A stretch of 64,000 nt of DNA, from contig NZ_PEBH01000007.1 in the NCBI RefSeq assembly GCF_008698235.1, positions 1-64,000 of the forward strand, given 5' to 3'. The notes beneath the pieces are model-generated. The model was not told where the DNA came from. It saw only the letters and a list, made by a program, of their open reading frames with translations, and did not search any database. Position 1 is the stretch's first letter. The number at the start of each line of letters is the position of its first letter. Position numbers and translations under genes: made by a program. Positions 37,844 to 45,979 of this stretch are shown piece after piece. This DNA comes from Bifidobacterium rousetti. Lineage in GTDB: Bacteria; Actinomycetota; Actinomycetes; Actinomycetales; Bifidobacteriaceae.

Positions 37844-38208
37844 GGTGAAATCCTCCTGAAATGTCCTGAAGTCTGGAAAACGATCCCGCGTCCATCCTAC
37901 GGAACCTTTCCGACACGCCGATTGACAATATCCTTAACGAATATAGCCGCAACTCTCGTCTCCCCGGACCCAAGACGCGCGTAGTGGTCCACGGTTCTAG
38001 GCATCCACGTTTCCGACGCATTAACGCATAGTGTCTTAACGAAATGGTTGCCGCGTATGTTGTCGGTAGCGTACGATGGTCATTGAAGCGATGCTGCACA
38101 CACTCGAGATGCGGCGGTCGGGCCAACGACGGAACGCACGCCGCGAGCAATGACGCAGAAGAAGTACCACATCGCTCGCGAAACCCTCAAGAGGGAGGTT
38201 AAGGAAAA
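37844..38208. promoter_or_regulatory. Divergent control region of hom and ptsG
   Basis: 365 bases without a gene. TTAACG occurs three times (37934, 38021, 38036), twice inside CTTAACGAA. TTGACA at 37922 and a TTGCCG/TACGAT pair 18 nt apart (about 38047-38076) are promoter candidates toward ptsG. No antiterminator hairpin of the LicT/GlcT type was recognised. Confidence 0.45.
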
Positions 38209-39756
38209 ATGAAGGCATATGTTCAGCGGCTTGGCCGCGCGCTTATGCTGCCCGTGGCGTGCCTGCCGGCGGCGGCGCTCTTCCTGGGCATCGGATACTG
38301 GATCGACCCGAGCGGCTGGGGTGGCGGCAACGTCATCGCCGCCTACCTGTGCAAGACCGGTTCGGCGATCCTCGACAACCTCGGCCTGCTCTTCGCGGTC
38401 GGCGTGGCCATCGGCATGGCCCGCGAGCGCGACGGCGCATCGGCGCTCTCCGGCCTCGTCGGCTTCATGACCATCACGACGATCATGGGCTCGGCCTCGA
38501 TGTTCCTCGGCTTCGACCCCGAGACCGTCGACACCGCGCACCCGGCCTTCGCCGCGGGCGCCATCGGCAACAAGAACGTGTTCTTCGGCATCATGGTCGG
38601 CTGCGTGGCCGGAGCCCTGTACAACAAGTTCCACAAGACCAAGCTGCCCGACTTCCTGGCGTTCTTCTCCGGCCGCCGCTGCGTGCCGATCCTGACCGCC
38701 GCCGTGATGTCGATCGTCTCGCTGATCCTGCTGTTCGTCTGGCCGCTCATCTACAACGGCCTGGTCGCCTTCGGCGAGTCCATCATGGGTCTGGGCGCCC
38801 TCGGCGCGGGCATCTACGCGTTCTTCAACCGACTGCTCATCCCGACCGGCCTGCACCACGCGCTCAACAACGTGTTCTGGTTCAACCTCGCCGGCATCAA
38901 CGACATCGGCAAGTTCTGGGGCTCCGGAGACGCGGCCAACGGCGCCGTCATCGCCAGCGGCTGGGGCTTCCACCCGTTCGGCACCTACGTGACCGGCATC
39001 TACCAGGCCGGCTTCTTCCCGATCATGATGTTCGGCCTGCCGGCGGGCGCGTTCGCGATCTACCGCAACGCCAAGCCGCAGAACAAGAAGGCCGTCGGCT
39101 CCCTGATGCTCGCGGGTGGTCTCGCCGCGTTCCTCACCGGTGTGACCGAGCCGCTCGAGTTCTCCTTCATGTTCGCCGCGTTCCCGCTGTACGTCGTGCA
39201 CGCGTTCCTGACCGCCCTGTCGGTGTTCCTGGCCGCGTCCTTCCAGTGGATCGCCGGATTCAACTTCTCCGCGGGCTTCATCGACTGGTTCCTGTCGCTG
39301 CGCGTGCCGGCCGCCAACATGCCATACATGCTCATCGTGCAGGGTCTCGTGTTCGCGGTCATCTACTACTTCGTGTTCGACTTCATGATCAAGAAGTTCG
39401 ACCTGAAGACCCCGGGCCGCGGTGACGACGACGAGTCCGTCTCCTCCGCCGCGTTCGAGGACGCGCCGGGCGCCGGCGGTGCCGGTGCCGGTGCCGGCGC
39501 GAAGGCCGACAAGGACGCCGTGCTCGCCGCGAAGCTCTACGAGCTGCTCGGAGGCAAGGCCAACGTGGTCGACATCGAGAACTGCACCACCCGCCTGCGC
39601 ATGGGCGTCAACGACACCTCCAAGGTGGACGTGGACGCGATCCGCAAGCTGGTCCCGGGCGTCAAGGTGCTCGACGCGAAGAACATCCAAGTCATCGTCG
39701 GCACGCAGGTGCAGGCCGTGTGCGACGCGATGACCGACATCCACAACAGGGCGTGA
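38209..39756 (+). CDS. ptsG: PTS glucose-family EIICB component
   Basis: 515 residues. EIIC spans about residues 1-400 with ~10 membrane segments, including the glucose-family LIPTGLHHALNNVFWFN and GVTEPLEFSFMF. A Gly/Ala/Asp linker (405-435) leads to EIIB (438-515), with the phosphorylated cysteine in IENCTTRLRMG. The EIIA domain is absent and is encoded by crr downstream. AAGGAAAA precedes the start. Sugar: glucose or a close relative. Confidence 0.9.
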   Translation: MKAYVQRLGRALMLPVACLPAAALFLGIGYWIDPSGWGGGNVIAAYLCKTGSAILDNLGLLFAVGVAIGMARERDGASALSGLVGFMTITTIMGSASMFLGFDPETVDTAHPAFAAGAIGNKNVFFGIMVGCVAGALYNKFHKTKLPDFLAFFSGRRCVPILTAAVMSIVSLILLFVWPLIYNGLVAFGESIMGLGALGAGIYAFFNRLLIPTGLHHALNNVFWFNLAGINDIGKFWGSGDAANGAVIASGWGFHPFGTYVTGIYQAGFFPIMMFGLPAGAFAIYRNAKPQNKKAVGSLMLAGGLAAFLTGVTEPLEFSFMFAAFPLYVVHAFLTALSVFLAASFQWIAGFNFSAGFIDWFLSLRVPAANMPYMLIVQGLVFAVIYYFVFDFMIKKFDLKTPGRGDDDESVSSAAFEDAPGAGGAGAGAGAKADKDAVLAAKLYELLGGKANVVDIENCTTRLRMGVNDTSKVDVDAIRKLVPGVKVLDAKNIQVIVGTQVQAVCDAMTDIHNRA

Positions 39757-39827
39757 CGCCGCCGCGGGGTTTGGCCCCGCCGATCGTCACGTCTCCCCGA
39801 TTCCACTGATCGACGATTCCACTGATC

Positions 39828-39868
39828 GACCGCCCGCCCGTCGACGCACCGTCGCGAGGCGGGCGGTC
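39828..39868 (+). terminator. Hairpin downstream of ptsG
   Basis: 11-bp perfect arms GACCGCCCGCC/GGCGGGCGGTC, preceded by a 16-base direct repeat of the ATTCCACTGATCGACG type. The rest of the 330-base gap to crr is low-complexity CCACGGCCCGG sequence, plus a TATATA near 40013-40018 that may be the crr -10 box. Confidence 0.6.
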
Positions 39869-40086
39869 GTCTGTCGTATCGCCCGCATGCGCGCCGCGCG
39901 GCGACGCCGTGCCACGGCCCGGTGCCACGGCCCACGGCCCGGCACCACGTCCCGCCGTCACGCCACGTCCCGACGTCACGGCGACCCGTATCCGCCGCCA
40001 CCGCATATCCGCATATATAGTTGTCACCAATGGTCGCCGGACCCCAGCGGCCGACGAGACCAGTCACCCAATCAAGGAGGATCACC

Positions 40087-40605
40087 ATGGGATTGTTCTC
40101 TGGACTGTTCCACAAGGACGAAGCCGAATCCAAGCCCGCCGAGCCGAAGACGCTCGCCATCGTCGCGCCGGTCGACGGCGCGTACAAGACGATCGAGGAG
40201 GTGCCTGACGACACGTTCGCCGCGAAGATCCTCGGCGACGGCTTCGCCGTGGCGCCCACGTCGGGCACGGTCGTCGCGCCGGTCTCCGGCACGGTGACGA
40301 CCGTCGCCAACGCGAAGCACGCGGTCGGCATCACCACGCCGGGCGGCGTCGAGGTGCTCGTGCACATCGGCGTCGACACGGTCCAGCTCAACGGCGCGCC
40401 GTTCGACATGCTCGTCGCCGCCGGCCAGACCATCACCGCCGGCAAGCCGATCGAGCGCGTGGACCTCCAGGCCGTCAAGGACGCCGGCAAGCCCACCGAC
40501 GTGATCGTCGTGTTCACCAACCCGGCCGCGATCGCCTCGCTCGACCTCGACGCCCCCGAAATCGTCACCGCCGGCCAGCCCGTCGGCTCGATGACGGTGA
40601 AGTAG
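40087..40605 (+). CDS. crr: PTS glucose EIIA component
   Basis: 172 residues from MGLFSGLFHKDEAESKP with AAGGAGG upstream; earlier frame sequence is untranslated. EIIA-Glc fold: IVAPVDGAYKTIEEVPD, PTSGTVVAPVSGTV, the phosphorylated His in VLVHIGVDTVQLNG, and ERVDLQAVKDAG. It passes phosphate from HPr to the EIIB domain of PtsG. An N-terminal amphipathic stretch resembles the membrane tether of E. coli EIIA. Confidence 0.92.
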   Translation: MGLFSGLFHKDEAESKPAEPKTLAIVAPVDGAYKTIEEVPDDTFAAKILGDGFAVAPTSGTVVAPVSGTVTTVANAKHAVGITTPGGVEVLVHIGVDTVQLNGAPFDMLVAAGQTITAGKPIERVDLQAVKDAGKPTDVIVVFTNPAAIASLDLDAPEIVTAGQPVGSMTVK

Positions 40606-40653
40606 GGGCGCACGGGCCGGGAACGAGCCACAACCGCCTCCCCATAACGGGTG

Positions 40654-40857
40654 CCTCTCGCGTGGACGCATACAGGCGAGAGGTCCCCGCCATAATGCGA
40701 CGGATGCCTCTCGCTGGGGAGCTATCAGCAAGAGGTACTCGTCATGACGTAGCGGATATCTCTCATTGAGGCATCATCAGCGAGAGATACCCCGTCCTGA
40801 TATGACGAATCCGTCTCGCCGGGCAGCCTCCCAGCGAGACGGATTCGTCATATCAGG
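40654..40857. repeat. GAGAG hairpin array downstream of crr (with 81-bp repeat, copy A)
   Basis: Four successive inverted repeats: CCTCTCGC/GCGAGAGG (40654-40661/40676-40683), CCTCTCGCT/AGCAAGAGG (about 40707-40735), ATCTCTC/GAGAGAT (about 40758-40787), and a perfect 24-bp pair (40796-40819/40834-40857). It lies between convergent crr and the toxin gene. Positions 40779-40859 recur at 41762-41842 with one difference. Confidence 0.8.
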
Positions 40858-40860
40858 CCA

Positions 40861-41385
40861 TCAGTGTCGCCCGCGCGTGAGATTCAGCGGCGTGAACATC
40901 CGCTCGGATCCTGCGATGTGGCGGAATCCGTAGTGCTCGTAGAATCGCGTGGCGTTTTCGGTGGCGGGATCGACGACCAACGCCCTCGCGCCGATGATGT
41001 CCGCCGCGCCCATCGCACGAAGCACGGCGTCGCGCAGCAGCTGTCCGCCGACGTGCATGGTCTGGAACCGCATGTCGACCCCGAGCATGCCGAGCAGGAT
41101 GACCGGTACGGGATCGGGACTGTTGCGTCGGATCCACCCCGGTGTCGACTCGTGATCCACGCTGAACGCGCTCAGCGTGTAAAAGCCGGCCAGCGGTCCA
41201 TGACCGGTGTCAGGTCCATGCTCTGGTGCCGACACCGCAAAGGTGCCGTACGCGACGGCCGTCCCCTGTTTTCGTGCCGTGCGCAGGTGCTTATGGAGCC
41301 AGTCGTCGACGACCGGGACGCCGCATTGGAATCCGTCGACATCGTCTTCCGGCGTCAGTCTGCGGGGCTTGGTGAAGCCTGTCAT
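40861..41385 (-). CDS. GNAT acetyltransferase toxin (TacT/AtaT type)
   Basis: 174 residues. Typical features: FQCGVPVVDDWLHKHL near residue 18, the acetyl-CoA motif region LGMLGVDMRFQTMHVGGQLL, and YEHYGFRHI near the C-terminus. Toxins of this family acetylate aminoacyl-tRNA and stop translation. The start overlaps the antitoxin stop as ATGA, the usual order antitoxin-toxin. No inactivating change was noted. Confidence 0.85.
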   Translation of the reverse strand: MTGFTKPRRLTPEDDVDGFQCGVPVVDDWLHKHLRTARKQGTAVAYGTFAVSAPEHGPDTGHGPLAGFYTLSAFSVDHESTPGWIRRNSPDPVPVILLGMLGVDMRFQTMHVGGQLLRDAVLRAMGAADIIGARALVVDPATENATRFYEHYGFRHIAGSERMFTPLNLTRGRH

Positions 41386-41666
41386 TTCCAGATGGGCTCC
41401 TCCTGCAGCAGTCGGACCAGTTGATCGGGCATCGGATCATCCAGCGCGGCGACGAAATCGTTCCATGATTCATCGCTCAGGCGGAGCACATGCGCCTCCC
41501 GGATGTCGCGGTCCGCCGCGTCCATCAGATTCGACAGCGCCCACTGCGAGGCGCTCATCCCCTGCAGTTCGGCTGCCTGATCGATGCGCGACCGCTGTTC
41601 CTGACTCAGGCGCATCTCGAAGCGGCTGTTCTTGTTCGCCGATTGCGTTGGCGTTGTTGTCTCCAT
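41382..41666 (-). CDS. DUF1778-family antitoxin (ribbon-helix-helix)
   Basis: 94 residues from METTTPTQSANK. The DUF1778 pattern is RFEMRLSQEQRSRIDQAAEL followed by MSASQWALSN. The N-terminal ribbon-helix-helix binds DNA; the C-terminal part (VLRLSDESWNDFVAALDD) wraps the toxin. Translation is coupled to the toxin gene by a 4-base overlap. A promoter with an embedded palindrome lies directly upstream. Confidence 0.85.
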   Translation of the reverse strand: METTTPTQSANKNSRFEMRLSQEQRSRIDQAAELQGMSASQWALSNLMDAADRDIREAHVLRLSDESWNDFVAALDDPMPDQLVRLLQEEPIWK

Positions 41667-41673
41667 ATCGTCA

Positions 41674-41702
41674 ACTGTACGGCAAATGTCCGTACTTTTC
41701 AA
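41674..41702 (-). promoter_or_regulatory. Autoregulated promoter of the toxin-antitoxin pair
   Basis: On the minus strand TTGAAA (41697-41702) and TACAGT (41674-41679) are exactly 17 nt apart. The palindrome GTACGG/CCGTAC (41677-41682/41690-41695) covers the spacer, a typical operator position for DUF1778-toxin complexes. Confidence 0.72.
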
Positions 41703-41734
41703 TGGGTAGGGGATGCGGATTCACCGTATTGTGA

Positions 41735-41842
41735 CGGGTATCTCTCACTTACACATCCTTTAGCGAGAGATACCCCGTCCTGATATGACGAATCCGTCTC
41801 GCCGGGCAGCCTCCCCGCGAGACGGATTCGTCATATCAGGCC
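41735..41842. repeat. GAGAG hairpin pair with 81-bp repeat, copy B
   Basis: First hairpin GACGGGTATCTCTC (41733-41746) with a one-base-bulged complement ending near 41778; second hairpin has 24-bp perfect arms (41779-41802/41817-41840). Positions 41762-41842 match 40779-40859 at 80 of 81 bases. It lies between lysA and the toxin-antitoxin promoter. Confidence 0.85.
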
Positions 41843-41908
41843 TCGGATGGCCCGCGAACGTCAATCGCCCGCGGTCCACGGGCCGCGGCTCACGCGCCGC
41901 GACAGGCG

Positions 41909-43507
41909 TCACTCGCTCACGTCGAGGGCGAGGAGGTCATCGACGCTCTGGCGGCGCAGCATGAGGTGCGGGCCATCCTCGCTCACGGCCACGACCGCGG
42001 GGATCAGGGCCTGATTGTAGTTGCTGGCCATCGTGCGGCCGTATGCGCCGGTGACGGGCACGGCGAGGATGTCGCCGCGATGCGTGTCGGCGGGCAGCCG
42101 CACCTCGTGCACGACGATGTCGCCGGACTCGCAGTGCATGCCGACCACGCGGGCGAGCATCGTCTCATCCGATCCGCGGCGGTTCGCGAGCCGGGCGGTG
42201 TAGTCGGCGCCGTACAGGGCCGGGCGGATGTTGTCGCTCATGCCGCCGTCGACGGAGACATACACGCGCTCCGAGATCGGATTGCCGGCCTTGTCGGTCG
42301 GCTGCTTGCCGTCGTGCGCGCTCAGCGTGACGGGCTTGACCGTGCCCACGCGATACAGCGTGACTCCGGCGGGCGCGACGATCCATCGGCCCGGCTCGAA
42401 GCTGATCGCGGGAGCGGGCATGCCGAGCGCACGGTTGACGGCCGTGACCGCGTCCGCGAGACGCTTCAGCTCGACGCGCACGTCCATCGAGTCCTCGCCG
42501 TCGGTGTACGCGACGGAGTAGCCGCCGCCCAGATCGACCTCGGGCAGCGTGTAGGCGTCGGTCGCATAGAAGGTCTTGCGCAGGAGCATCATGCGCTTGG
42601 CGGCCTGGATGAACGCGTCGGCGTCGTGGATGTTCGAGCCGATGTGCGAGTGGATGCCGACCAGCTCGAGCGTGTCGTCATGGGCGAGGATGTCCTTCAA
42701 CACCGCGAGCGCGGGGCCGTCGGCCACCGTGCTCATCGCGGCGGCGAGCGCCCGGTCCTTCTCGGAGACCTCCTCGTGGCTCAGGTCGTACGGGTATTTG
42801 ACGTCGTAGCGCAGCTGGCGTTCGTGGGCCGCTGCGGACGCGGCATCGCCCTTCTCGGCGAGTCGCGCGTTGGTCGCGGCGGGGGTCACGTCGTTCAAAT
42901 CGTCGAGCACGTCGAGGACGGACGTATCCGCATCGGCGGGCAGGAACGGCACGCCGAACTTCTGGTCCTCGTGCGCGGTGGAGATGTACTCGTGGCCGCC
43001 GGCGTGGATGCCGGAGGTGACGCGCAGCATCACCTTGGCACGCTTGCCGAGTCGCTTGGCGATCGCGGCGATGCGTTCCGGCTCGTCGGGCGAGTCGATG
43101 ACGATCTTCGCGAAGCCCTGTTCGACGGCGAGCTCGATCTCCTCGTCGGACTTGTTGTTGCCGTGCAGCACGAGGCGACGGCCGGGGGCGCCGGCGGCGA
43201 GGGCGATGCGCATCTCCCCCATCGAGCAGGTGTCGACGAGCATGCCGGCGGAGGTGACGATGCGCACGATCTCCTTGGAGAGGAACGCCTTGCCGGCGAA
43301 GCTCACATGCGTGGTGGAGTTGCTGAACGCGTCGGCGGCGGCCTTGACGAAGTACTTCGCGCGGTTGTCGACCTCGTCGGTGTCGATCAGGTAGAGCGGC
43401 GAGCCGAACTCGTCGATCAGCGATTCGGCGGTGCGCCCGTGGAACAGGGCGGCGCCGGTCACGGGGTCGACGCTCGAGGCGGCCGGCCAGATGGGGGTGA
43501 TGGGCAT
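41909..43507 (-). CDS. lysA: Diaminopimelate decarboxylase
   Basis: 532 residues, somewhat long for the family. PLP lysine in VSFAGKAFLSKEI near residue 72, HGNNKSDEEIELAV, GIHSHIGSNIHD, DLGGGYSVAYT, EPGRWIVAPAG and MHCESGDIVVHE. An insertion of about 65 residues (near 195-250) precedes the conserved HSHIGS. It makes L-lysine from meso-diaminopimelate. It lies 21 bases downstream of argS. Confidence 0.95.
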   Translation of the reverse strand: MPITPIWPAASSVDPVTGAALFHGRTAESLIDEFGSPLYLIDTDEVDNRAKYFVKAAADAFSNSTTHVSFAGKAFLSKEIVRIVTSAGMLVDTCSMGEMRIALAAGAPGRRLVLHGNNKSDEEIELAVEQGFAKIVIDSPDEPERIAAIAKRLGKRAKVMLRVTSGIHAGGHEYISTAHEDQKFGVPFLPADADTSVLDVLDDLNDVTPAATNARLAEKGDAASAAAHERQLRYDVKYPYDLSHEEVSEKDRALAAAMSTVADGPALAVLKDILAHDDTLELVGIHSHIGSNIHDADAFIQAAKRMMLLRKTFYATDAYTLPEVDLGGGYSVAYTDGEDSMDVRVELKRLADAVTAVNRALGMPAPAISFEPGRWIVAPAGVTLYRVGTVKPVTLSAHDGKQPTDKAGNPISERVYVSVDGGMSDNIRPALYGADYTARLANRRGSDETMLARVVGMHCESGDIVVHEVRLPADTHRGDILAVPVTGAYGRTMASNYNQALIPAVVAVSEDGPHLMLRRQSVDDLLALDVSE

Positions 43508-43528
43508 GATGCGATTCTCCTTATATCC

Positions 43529-45385
43529 TCACATCTTTTCCGGCGCGGTGACGCCGAGCAGGTCGAGACCGGAGGCGATGACCAGACGCACGGCGTCGTT
43601 GAGCTTCAGGCGCGCGGCGGCGCGGGCCGGCTCCGGGGCCTTGGCGATGCGCAGGGTCTCGCGCTCGTCCTCGCTGCCACGCGACTCGAGGTCGGTGAGC
43701 TCCATCGGCACGACGCGCTCGACGTTGTACCACTTGTGGTACGCGGCGGCGAGGTCCTCGAGGTAGCGGGCCACGCGGTGCGGGGCGCGCTTGTCGCCGG
43801 CCTCCTTGACGACGGCCGGCCACTGGGCGATCGCGGCGAGCACCTCGCCGTCGGCCTCGGTGTCGAGCAGCGCGAGGTCGGCGCCCTCGTAGGTCACGCC
43901 CGCGGCCTCGGCGTTGCGGTCCACGTTGCAGGAGCGCGCGTGCGCGTACTGCACGTAGTACACCGGGTTGTCGTTGGAATGGGAGGCGAGCAGGTTCAGG
44001 TCGATGTCGACCGGCGAGTTGTAGTCGGTGCGCGCGAGCGAGTAGCGGGACGCGTCCACGCCGATCGCGTCGACGAGGTCGTCGATGGTGACGACGTTGC
44101 CGGCGCGCTTGGACATGCGCACGGCCTTGCCGTCCTTCATCACGTTGACGAGCTGGCCGATGAGGATCTGCATGTTCTCGCCCGGCTTGTCGCCGAACGC
44201 CTCGCACATCGCCATCATGCGGCCGATGTAGCCGTGATGGTCGGCGCCGAGCATGTAGATCGCGACGTCGGCCGGATCGGTGTCGCGATGACGCTTGTTC
44301 CAGTAGTACGCGATGTCGGCGGCGAAGTACGCGAACTCGCCGTTCGACTTGATGATCACGCGGTCCTTGTCGTCGCCGTGGTTCGTGGACGCGAACCAGG
44401 TGGCGCCGTCCTTCTCGTAGATGTCGCCGCGATCGCGCAGCACGGCGATCGCCTTGTCGACCTCGCCGTCCTGGTAGAGGCTGTTCTCGTGGAACCACAC
44501 GTCGAAGTGAACGCGGAAGTCCTTCATCGACTTGCGGATCTCGTCGAACATCATCGGCACGGCGCGCTTGCGGAATTCCTCGCGCAGCTCGGAATCGGAC
44601 TCGCCGATCGGCTCGCCGTCGGTGTTGAGTCCCTGATCCTCGTGGCTCAGGGCGGTCAGGTCGACGCCGTCGGCCTTGGCCTCGGCCTCGACGCGGCGGG
44701 CGATCTCGTCGATGTACGCGCCCTTGTAGCCGTCGAACGGGGTCTCGGTCTGGTAGCCCTTATCGCCGAGGTCGTTGTCGTGCGCCCAGGCGGAGACGAG
44801 GGACTTGGCGAAGCGGTTGATCTGCTCGCCGTGGTCGTTGAAGTAGTATTCGCGTACGACCTTGGCGCCGTTGGCCTCGAGCACGCGGGCCATCGCGTCG
44901 CCGGTGGCGGCCCAGCGGGTGCCGCCGATGTGGATCGGACCGGTCGGGTTGGCGGAGACGAACTCGAGGTTCAGGGTCTCGCCGCCCAAGTGCGCGTTGC
45001 GACCGAACGCGGAGACGGCCGCGCCGACCGTGGAATCGGTCTTCGGGGCTTCGAGGACCTGGTCCACGACGGCCGCGGCGGAGGCGGAGTCGAGGGTGAT
45101 GTTGATGAAGCCGGGGCCGGCGACCTCGACCTTGGAGATGCCGTCGGCGGCGGTGAGCTCGGCGGCGAACAGTTCGGCGAAGTCGCGCGGCTTCATGCCG
45201 GCCTTCTTGGCGAGCTGCATCGCGGCGTTCGACGCCCAGTCGCCGTGGGCGCGGTCCTTCGGACGCATCACGGCGAATTTGGCGACCGGGGGGATGAGAT
45301 CTTCGGTGAGGTCGCCGGCCTTTCCGGCGGCGACAAGCTCGTGGGCAATACGCGAAATGAGTTCGCTCAACGCTTCAGGATTCAT
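43529..45385 (-). CDS. argS: Arginyl-tRNA synthetase
   Basis: About 618 residues from MNPEALSELISRIAHELV; an ATG three codons earlier (45394) is equally possible. Class I features: the HIGH-type motif reads HIGG in ANPTGPIHIGGTRWAA, as in other actinobacterial enzymes, and the KMSK-type motif reads RMSKRAGN. N-terminal Add-1 domain about 1-100, DALR anticodon domain at the end. Co-transcribed with lysA, the known actinobacterial pairing. Confidence 0.96.
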   Translation of the reverse strand: MNPEALSELISRIAHELVAAGKAGDLTEDLIPPVAKFAVMRPKDRAHGDWASNAAMQLAKKAGMKPRDFAELFAAELTAADGISKVEVAGPGFINITLDSASAAAVVDQVLEAPKTDSTVGAAVSAFGRNAHLGGETLNLEFVSANPTGPIHIGGTRWAATGDAMARVLEANGAKVVREYYFNDHGEQINRFAKSLVSAWAHDNDLGDKGYQTETPFDGYKGAYIDEIARRVEAEAKADGVDLTALSHEDQGLNTDGEPIGESDSELREEFRKRAVPMMFDEIRKSMKDFRVHFDVWFHENSLYQDGEVDKAIAVLRDRGDIYEKDGATWFASTNHGDDKDRVIIKSNGEFAYFAADIAYYWNKRHRDTDPADVAIYMLGADHHGYIGRMMAMCEAFGDKPGENMQILIGQLVNVMKDGKAVRMSKRAGNVVTIDDLVDAIGVDASRYSLARTDYNSPVDIDLNLLASHSNDNPVYYVQYAHARSCNVDRNAEAAGVTYEGADLALLDTEADGEVLAAIAQWPAVVKEAGDKRAPHRVARYLEDLAAAYHKWYNVERVVPMELTDLESRGSEDERETLRIAKAPEPARAAARLKLNDAVRLVIASGLDLLGVTAPEKM

Positions 45386-45429
45386 TCTTACCATGGTACC
45401 GGGCGCGCTGACAGGGGTTTCGAGCCACC

Positions 45430-45645
45430 CATTACCGCCCGCCTCAGCCCACCTGAGCCCACCATCACCTACCTCAACCCGTCATCGCCCACCTCAGCCC
45501 GTCATCGCCCACCTCAGCCCGTCATCACCCACCTCAACCCGTCATCACCCACCTCAGCCCATCATCACCCGCATCAGCCCATCATCACCCACCTCAGTCC
45601 ACCATCACCTACCTCAACCCGTCATCGCCCACCTGAGTCCACCTC
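45430..45645. repeat. 20-bp minisatellite upstream of argS
   Basis: About ten degenerate copies of a 20-base unit on the pattern ACCTCAGCCCGTCATCGCCC. An open frame runs through it on the + strand, but its Pro/His/Ser-rich product simply reflects the repeat. It abuts the three-hairpin element at 45647. Confidence 0.85.
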
Positions 45646-45646
45646 A

Positions 45647-45816
45647 GCGCAACAAATTCCCGAAATCACCCCCAACTTCCCGAGATTGTTGCACTGACCG
45701 CGAGTGAGCGCAACAATTTCCCGAAATCACCCTTGATTCCGCGAAATTGTTGCACTGATTCCGGCTCAGCGCAACAAATTCGGGAAATCAGGGATCATCT
45801 CGGGAAATTGTTGCGC
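45647..45816. repeat. 170-bp three-hairpin element, copy 2
   Basis: Three 48-nt palindromes (45647-45694, 45708-45755, 45769-45816) with 13-nt spacers, exactly the spacing of copy 1 at 21008-21177. Stem sequence GCGCAACAA...TTGTTGCRC is conserved, loops differ. Some stem changes are paired across the stem (for example within hairpin 2). Confidence 0.85.
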
Positions 45817-45839
45817 CGAAGAATGGGGAATTATCGACT

Positions 45840-45965
45840 CGGCAGTGCCGATGTTCCGTGTCAAAGTCCAGTACCGAAGTTCAGAGCCGCAGTTCAGAAC
45901 CGAAGTTACCGAAGTTCAGTACCGAAGTTACCGAAGTTCCGTGCCGAAGTTCAGTGCCGAGATTC
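45840..45965. repeat. Degenerate GAAGTTCAGTACC minisatellite
   Basis: Short repeats on the pattern TACCGAAGTTCAGTACC fill the space between the three-hairpin element and the permease gene. No coding signal. Confidence 0.7.
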
Positions 45966-45979
45966 CGCTGACGCCGCTG

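Noticed and set aside
35018..37984. 988-residue open frame on the + strand
   Set aside because: Starts inside the second permease gene and continues as a shadow of thrB and hom.
41966..45697. 1243-residue open frame on the + strand
   Set aside because: Shadow across lysA and argS, running into the minisatellite; no domain or ribosome binding site.
44862..45707. Pro/His/Ser-rich open frame covering the minisatellite
   Set aside because: First part is antisense to argS; the repetitive part merely translates the 20-base repeats.
45430..45816. Considered as a CRISPR array
   Set aside because: Units are contiguous degenerate repeats or 48-nt palindromes with short similar spacers; no unique spacers of uniform length and no cas genes.
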